Part shown: positions 38,401-47,400 of the stretch, piece after piece
How positions within the stretch are numbered: position 1 is the first letter of the stretch
Layout: every line of letters begins with the position of its first letter
Source of the DNA: Motacilla alba alba
Lineage: Eukaryota; Chordata; Aves; Passeriformes; Motacillidae
Direction: 5' to 3'
NCBI RefSeq assembly: GCF_015832195.1
Contig: NC_052020.1
Span: 2,559,254-2,623,253, forward strand
DNA length: 64,000 nucleotides
Program-made: the position numbers and the translations under genes
The notes under the pieces: model-generated
Database searches by the model: none
Seen by the model: only the letters and a program-made list of their open reading frames with translations
Told to the model about the DNA's origin: nothing

Positions 38401-41400
38401 AAACACACCTGAGCTGGGCAGCTGCTGCTACATACTTGCCACAAGGCACCTGGACAACACTTCCAACTGAGAGGGCAGGTTTAGATCAGAAATAAGGAAG
38501 CAATTCTTCCCTGTGAGGGTGGTGAGGCCCTAGCATATGCTGCCCAGGAAGCCCCATCCCTGGAAGTGTTCAAGGCCAGGCTGGGTGGGGCTTTGAACAA
38601 GCTGGGATAGTGGAAGGTCTCTCTGCCCATGGCAGGGGAATCAGAACAAAATGATTTTCAGGGTCCCTTCTGACCCAAACCAGTCCATGATTCCATGGCA
38701 CTCAGCAGCTATAGCAGCTTAGTGTATTCCTGAAGGTATTCCTGTGCCAGAGCATACAACCTCTTCAGCTGCACTGGGGAAACCACTCTTAAAGAAAGCA
38801 TCCCAGAGCTTGAAAAACCCCAAACAGCCACACAACAGTTTTATAAGCTGTTTTTAAGCTACCCCTGTTTATGACAACATGGAAGTTACATATATTCATG
38901 AACTTATAGGTAACTCTGTATCATTACAAAGATATGGATTCTAATTCACTGTGTAACACCAAAAAAAAACCTACAGGGCCAAGAGGAAATATGCAAAAAA
39001 CAAAGTCTGCAACTCAACTACAAAAATTAAGCTCAAAATCTTCTTTACTGTCATCCTAGGAATCAGTAATAAGCACATGAGGCCCAATTCAACTCTGACA
39101 TGACAACTTTGACAGGCTGGTGAAAATTCAAGTGTGAAATTGTAAATCAAATGAGGGAATAGTTAAATTGAGCCTCAGTGTCTGCTCTTTGAAGTTTCCT
39201 GTATTTCTAATGTGCATTTCAATTACACAGCCAGCAACACAGCTTTTTAGTAATAAAAAATTCCCAATCACATTCCTACCAGTGTGCCTGAGGCACACTG
39301 AAATCACTGAAAATCTGCATTTCTCATTGTGTATTCTATAGAAGTAAAAGGCCTACTGGAGTTTTTAAGTAGCCATTGATGAAAATTACATGTTCCAAAG
39401 TACATGGCTTATCTATTGTTAACCAGGTACAAAATAAAGTATCTTTAATTATCCTCACACATACTCTTCAAATAAAACCACCCATCTAAAAACAGTTTAC
39501 AGCATCAGCCTAAGCTGCCATCACAGCCATTATGCTTGCACTGGTGCTTCAGATGGAATGTGGCTTTCTCACATCACTGGAAGCAGGATGATGGAGCGTA
39601 ACTGTATGGGTATTATGGGTGTCACGACAAAATGAAATGCAAAACACTGCAACTTGAAACACACAAACTACTCAAATTCAGTTGAAAAATAATATTAACA
39701 GAACTTTTCACCAATATCAAGGCTTTGATATACACTGCATCAACAAATTAGCACCTCACCAACTATTTGTTAATGTTAGTGTGTGGGGTACTCTTGGAGA
39801 AACAGAAGACAGATAGGATTTTTGTCCAAAAAATAGTATTAAATAAGAAAATTTAACCCAGCTTAGACAGTAACTTTATTTAGGGTTCTTCTTCACAGGC
39901 TAAAATGTTGAGTCTTGCAACATACTGGGCTAATCCACACAAGCTATAATAGTTTGCTTTGGGTGAATCTAAGCCTGGCAGGTCAATGCCACTGTCATCA
40001 TGAAAATCTGAGATAACCCTCCAGTTGTTGGTTTATTTGATCCATGACTGGAATATTTCCAGGTTTGTTACATATACATCTGTGCAAGAACTCTTCAGTA
40101 ACCTCCAGGTAAGAAAATTCTTATATCTGTGATATCTGCCTCCAGGTATGATTTCTGCAACAAGCTGACTCAGATTGTAATTGCCAAAGCTTCTGCCAGA
40201 CAGGTTTGGTTTTTTTTCCTGTATGTTAGACTTCTGCTGCTGTTGCGTGATGTCCTAAGTATCCACAACATTGGCCAAGCTGTTAATGTGAAATTAAATG
40301 TAAATACCAAGACCTTGAAGTAGGACACTAAATAGAAAGCGCCACACCAAAGCCAGTCAGGCCTGGCTGGCAGAGTCCTGCTCATTCAGCTCCCACTAAC
40401 ACCACTGCACAACCGAGGAATTTGTTGCCTACCTGCGCAGAGTGGGAGAGGCCACATCAGGATACTTGACTCCTTGCTGGTGGGTACTCTGAGCTCCGCT
40501 AGCAGCAGGCTGTGATGCAGGGTTCACTTTAACAGAATTACATGAAGCCACGCTTTCGTTGTCAGACGAAATCCCTTTCTCTTTATCAGTCTGATTGACT
40601 AATCCTGGCAGAGAGCTTCCAAGGATTACCTTGGCAGGCTCTCTGATTTTAGGGACAGGCAACCCAGCTGACTTGCTGCTTATGTTGGAGTCTATGCTAC
40701 TTGTGCTAGATCTATTCCCAGCTCCACTTCTGCTACTGGATTTACTGGGCCGGGGTAAGCTACGGTACTGAAGATTAGTTCGTGCACTAAGTGCTAAGTA
40801 GCTATCATCCTGGTTCTGGGAGCCATCAACACTAGTCTTCCGACCAGTGGTCCTACCCATGAGTCCAGATGACTTGGGGATCTTTCCCAAGGTAGCCGAT
40901 CTACTGGTGAGAGTTGCCCCACTGGCAGTGATTATGGTCATGCCTACGGCTGACCCGCTCTGTTTCTTAAATCCAAATGTATTAGCATTAGCAGCAGTTG
41001 TCCTAGAGTTACTTGTGGGAAGCTTTTTGGATTCATCACCACTGCTGCGTCCTGCATCTGATGGGGAACGTTTAACATGTCCAGCTTTAGGAGATAGTCT
41101 ACCCTTTTCTGATACCTTGGCGTCATCAGTTTTCCCTACAAAAATAGAAAAAGAATTCTAATATTTAATGACTTGAAAACATCAAGCAAATGATGAAACT
41201 CAAAGCAGCATGAAAAGCAAAAGCGTGTTAGCCACTGGAGTGCAGTTCAAAGTTATGATCTAGTCTGCACTGAGCTTACATGCCACTCTAGTGAGTTACG
41301 CATGCAGACTTGACAAAGATAGTATGTGGTGCCTTTGCCTTTGAGAATATGAAAAACAGAACAGCCTCACATAATAGTGACAGATACGAAAAAAAAGTTT

Positions 41401-44400
41401 CCCTCTGTAGCTACCACAGATCAATCACTTCTATCATCACGCACTAGTAGCGTTAGGCTGGTAGTATAATTTCCCTAAAAGGCATTGTTAAAGCATTTGT
41501 ATTGTTCAAAACAGTACATAACTTAAACTTTTTCATATACAATTGTGTACAAGACCTAATAAAAAGAGAGGTATTGAATTATATTGCTTGATTATTCAAA
41601 TTCAGTCAATTTTCATTCATGCATCTGCAAGTGCTAAAATCATTAATACACTTACAAGAAAAGCCAGAAGTCATGTATAGTATAAACAAACATGCTTGTT
41701 TAGTAAGGAGGGAAAAAAAAATCTCCTCACAGCCATATATATTGTATGCTCTTGGTTAACAGTGATCTCAAAAACTAAAATTATATTATTTATTCTTCAC
41801 ACAGCAATACTGTGCCAAATAAATAGTTTGGCTTAAGACCAGAGTTTTTCATGAAAACTGTCAGGGTGCACTAATTCAAAATACACATTTTCAGAGAGAA
41901 ACGGAAATGTGGATATACAAGATGCTGCTTAGGTTAAAGCAATGCCTAAGAATACAGACAGGATTACCTGAAGTTCAGGTTCTGCCTCTGCAAAGTATTT
42001 GAACTGTTTTCACATCGAACACATTTTTGGCTTGTTTACATCTTACGCCTTTTCTCACCTGTTCCAGGTGTCTTTAACGTGCCTGAGGTGGTTGAAGGTT
42101 TAGGCCTTGGTGTGGTAATGCCAACCTGAGCTGACATGCCCCGTCGCCAGGAGCCCGTCTGGGAAATAACAGTGTTCTTCCTACCCGAAGTGCTTTTATC
42201 AGACTCATCCGACACATCAGAGGGATTCCGCCTCCATTTGGATCCTGGCTCCATTTTTATGCCGCTATCAGATCCACCATCGGATTTCTTGACTTCATCA
42301 CTGGACCATAAGGAATTCCGCTCCACCTGGGAATGCTTTTCTGCATCGGTCTAGGACAGATAAGGAATTACAAGACAACTTTCACAGCAAGTCTTTCTTT
42401 CAAGAAGCTTTGTAAGTAGGAACCATCACCCTGATTAATCAGCTCAGCAGTCATCTCTGAGTACCAACAAACATGACATGCCTTTAATGAAGAAATATCA
42501 CAGCAAGAAATTAACCCCAGCAATGACATACTTTTTTAATATGCTTTATGAGAGAAATACAAAAAAACACAACAGCCATGCTCCTTGGAATAAATAAAGG
42601 GGAAAAAACCCTACTTGATGTATAAAGGAAATATTCAGCTCCATGACATTTATAATCCTCCATCTCAAATTTCTGACAAACCCTTTTACTGCAATGCCAA
42701 AAAAGCATTTCAAACCTGTGCAGCCAGCCTTCCTTTGTTCCTGCTGCTTTCTTATCTCTTGTCTGGCAATCTGATCTCCAGAGCATGAGGAGGCAGCTTT
42801 TGGAACAGATCTGAATATATGGAATGCTCTTAATTCTAACCTAACATAATAGAAGGACACCCAAGGACTGAAGAAAAACTTTCTAACAATACTCAAGACT
42901 GACTTCAATACATAAATTACTTTAGTTTCTCTTGCAGACTGTTTTTTCCCCTACTCTTTGCACAGATTGATTGTGTTACCAGTCTCTTATGGAGAATTTT
43001 GCTAAGCTCAATATTAAATAGAAAAATTTCTCATTAGCAAACCTTTGCCAAAAACTCAGAAATGCTTACATTAAATATATTACCCTATATATGTGTATAT
43101 TTTATACATTCCCCATGCATAAATATTTCCCACTGCTAATGATTACGATTCCAGAATTCTACTCCTGTCAAATGCTGTTGATTAAATTCGGTGAATGTGG
43201 TAACACCACAACCAACCATTTTGTGATCAGGCACAAATGACAAATATCCACACATCTGACTCTGATCAGGATAAAAAATTCATAGCTGAAGTGTTCTCCA
43301 ACCACCACAGCACCATGAAAGAGACTGACAATTCAACACCTGACTACAGTTCCCAAGTACAGGCTGATGGGTTTTGGTGAGGTTTGATGCCACCTTTCTG
43401 CCCTGCAGCCTCAGCAGAAGATGAATGTGCTCAGAACTGTGTAGTAGGCAAAAGAAATAATTTATTTAAATGGAAATTATTTTAACTATCCCAAAGCATT
43501 ATAAAGCTCACAGTCTTTATTCCTTTTGGATAATCAGAAAAACACAGCACAGGAGAAGCTGTAAGATTATTTACCATGTTTTTTAGCTTTAAGTTCCTAA
43601 AGAATGTTTTAAGTTTATGACTTTTCTTTACCTACCAGATCACACCATTAATATTAAAGAATTCAGGGGAACTGTAGTTGAATTTCCTTTGCTTTTTACT
43701 GTAACTTCTTTTTTTTTTAAAGCCTGAAAAACTAGTTAAGCGATCAGTGTGTGAAAGCTGACACCACATATCACAATGGTCCTTCTTCAGTCAGGAAACA
43801 GGGCTTGGGTTATTTATCTACATATTGAGTCATTAGACTAACATGCATTTTGAATTATGGATTTAAGTACTATTATATTCTTGTATTTTCCTTGTGCTAT
43901 GCAAATGTTGTTTCCCTACCTCTCCATTCGAAGAGAGCAACTCAGTGTAGGCTTGAATGGATCTCTGTTTTCTAACTCCCTTCTTTTCCTGTGCCTGCCA
44001 GGTTTGGGGCTGGTGGGTCACCTTGCTATTTCTGATCATCAGTGGGTGTGTAATAAATTCAGTGTGACTGTTCCTATGTCCTGTGCCTCTCCAAAATCAG
44101 TATTTCATACAAACAGCTCCTACATTCACAAATCTTGGATGAGCGCACAGGCAAAAAGTACCAAATAATCAACCAACAATGCCACCTCAAAGACACCATT
44201 CCTCATGTGGCCACTTCAGTATCTTGCTCCAAGCTCCTTATCTGGAACTGTGTGTAGGCACTGTGAGTGATCAAGAACAAGAAATACACCTACCTGCTAG
44301 CAAAGGCCTTATTCTAGTTTTGGTTGACTAGGAAATATTCCTGTACCTTCTATTTCCCCTCCCCTAATCTGTAAGATTAGTACAGTCAGTCTCCACAGAG

Positions 44401-47400
44401 AGAGAAGTCCTCTACCTTTGCTCTCCTGCCTTTTATTCTACTACTACACCCACGGCCAAAGCTTTCCTGCAGCCTTTGAAATGCTGCACCTCCACCTTTG
44501 AAACCCTCTGGCCAGAGATGTTTCTGTTTAATGGTAAACACTGAGAACAGCACAGAAATATGAGTAAGGAATCAAAACCAAAACACAGTGAAACCTGGCT
44601 TGGGGATTGCAGCTGAAACTCCACCCACCCAGAAGGGTGAAAGTGGAAATACTCTTGGCTGGAGGTCATGGCAAGACACAGCAAGCACAAGATGAGAGCA
44701 AAGCCTGAGGTAGGAGCAAAGCACCATCATTTCTCAACTCACTCATAAAGTTTTTGTAAATCTGAAGCTGTGAACAGATCAAACCCATCTTTCCTGAGAA
44801 GATGTCCTAACTGCTTAGGGATGCTGCAGTTTTCTATTTAAAGGAACTTTTCTATTTATCTTCTGATCTTTTTACCGTCACATGATTGAATTTGTTACTT
44901 GGTCTCTTTCTCCCATCTTATTTCAGTTAAATAAGTTATTTTCAAATGCCCAGCAGGTTTTAATTTCTCCTAAAAGTATGCATATGATGTGACTTTAAAG
45001 GCACACTATATGTAGTACTATGATAAAGGTAACTTACTAATTCTGTGCAATAAAAAGGAAAAATACTAGGGTGCCAAAACTCCTGTAACTACATTAAGTG
45101 GTTTGGTACTCGGCATAATCACAGCAGGACATGGGAATGTGGCAAGGCAAATTCTGGCTCCCATCACTAGCTTGTTCAGAAACAACTTGCAAACATCTTC
45201 ACTGCATTGCTATAAAAAGAGGATACAGCTATGAATGTCTCTAAAGACGGAGTTAATATCATATTTAAGTCCTGTTTCTCAAAGATGGAGAAACTGCAGC
45301 TTCTGGAGTACGGGGTACTCATCAGCCCCAAAAATCAGCTCCTCAGCAGAGATTTTTTTCCTACTGCAACTATGCCTTTCTTTGCAGAGATGATTCTGCC
45401 CGAGTTACTGATTTTATCAGCAGACACTGACATGTTCAGACTCTCTCCCTTTGATGTTGCTGCATTATTTGCTTGTATTCCCAGCTACACATGCATTAGC
45501 TTCAAGCTCCCTCCTTAATTATCTGAAATCCAACTTCTGTATCCTCTCAAAGAGATGTGACAGAATCACAGCAGCTCAAAAACACCTACTGTTTAGGAGA
45601 ACCAAAGCAAGGGACACCCTCAGAAGAAAAGTCCACATCCTTCTGCAAATGTGTGCTAGTCCTTTGTGACTCACCACCCTGGGGAAGGCAAACCTGGGCA
45701 CTGGCCATCAGAGAGTCCTTCAGGAAAGACAGAAAAGGTGTCTCTGCAGCATTCACTGCATCATGAGCTCTGAGGTCTACAACTGGCAGCAAAAAATTAA
45801 CCCTGCAAGCCACGCATTTCAGCACTCCAAGCTCTTTCCATTCCCTTGGCTGACAAAGATTTAGGTAGTTTGTTCCACTGAAAATGAACTATTTTATGGG
45901 TCAATAATTTTCAGATAACAGAATACCTGGAATAAGGTATTGCCATTCATGAAAACTGAAGAGAGAAGCAGGTCAGAGACACACATCACACCCAAAAACT
46001 GCAAACACCACTTGTACATTCTTAGCTCCCAGCTTCCTCTGCCAATAACTGAGCTCTACTGCCTGAACAAGCTCCAGCTGCTTTTCTTCTGCTGTCTGTC
46101 TGCACTCTCTTGGATACCATAATAGCTGTGGAGGAGGAAGAGGAGTTTGTCAACATAGATTTTGATCTCTCAGAGGTGTTTCCAAGAAGCTGATCTATCA
46201 GAAGATAGAAGTCACATGAGTTTCTATTTGTTTTCCTTAGGTTAATGTTTAGTCACATCTTCCTAAGTCTCCCTTTCCCCCCCCCCCCAACAGTATTACG
46301 ATGTTGAGACAGTAACAATTGTCAAAAAATACTTCTAGTTGCCCATCTTACTCTCTGTTAGGTACTGAAAAACATGCTTGACAGATCTTAACTCCTCTCA
46401 GCTTGTATGGGACTTGTATTACCAGTTCCAAGTACCTGTGCAGTTGCTGATAGGCAAACAGAGGCTACCTGGAAACCCTTTGTGTAGGCTCAAATTTGCA
46501 CTGCATGGCAAGGGAACAAAGACTACTCTGTGCTTGCACCACAGCTCTGGAGACAGAGCAATACTTCACAGCAACCACATGTCTCCATCAAAACTGATGT
46601 CAAAACCAGATTTAGGACCCACTGATGAAAAGGACTGGGGAAGATTAAAAGAGGGAAGAAACAGAGGAGCAGGTCATAATGACATCCCTCTCCTCTACCT
46701 GTGGCGCTGCCAGGTCACCACATCCCAGCACACAGCACCTGATTCCCTCGAGCAGGACCAGAACAAAGCTGAACTTTTCAGTCCTGCACTTTTCCAAACA
46801 AAAATCTATGGAATTGGTTAAAAAAATCAGTTTGTATTAGTGCAAATCTCTGTGTTATGCAGTTTGTTTGATCAATGAAAAATTGTTAGATGCCTTCACT
46901 TGTTCCACGCTCTTTGGATGTGTGGTGTCTGAGCACAAAATGTACATGTATCCTGCTGACAGAGGCAAAGTTTATCCTCCTACGAAATGCCGGCAAACAC
47001 AGAAAGCCTTCAATAACACACGGCTCTGGAAATTTAATAAAATCAATTTCATTTGCATAACATGCTTACATTTCTGATAAAAGTGTAAACAACCTTTGAA
47101 CTTTGATGTTTACTTTATTGTATTCTATTATTTAAGAGAAAAACGTAATACCATTTCAGACCTAAAAAAATATCTATATAAAATCCCATTTACATCTGTT
47201 TTCTGTGCCTCTAGGAAGACAAGACCCAATTGTTGTGACATCACCATGGCAGAGATGCCTTGGGTTCCACCCACAAAGGAAATATTTGCAAATGCCATGG
47301 ATGACAAGGTGGTTATTATTGATACTGTCTATACTGAAGGCTGGCTGTGTGTTCAAGTTCAGCAACCTGAAACAATTACACCTCCTGCACAGAGAAAATA

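Larger units (their letters stand above)
37207..40432 (-). other. NAV2: Intron 3 (3.2 kb) with a CR1 copy
   Basis: GT-AG intron. It holds a CR1 3' end at 38478-38698 and a 21-base inverted repeat at 39280-39300. Confidence 0.83.

Noticed and set aside
46378..46821. Plus-strand open frame of 147 codons
   Set aside because: Intronic and antisense to NAV2, with no recognisable product.
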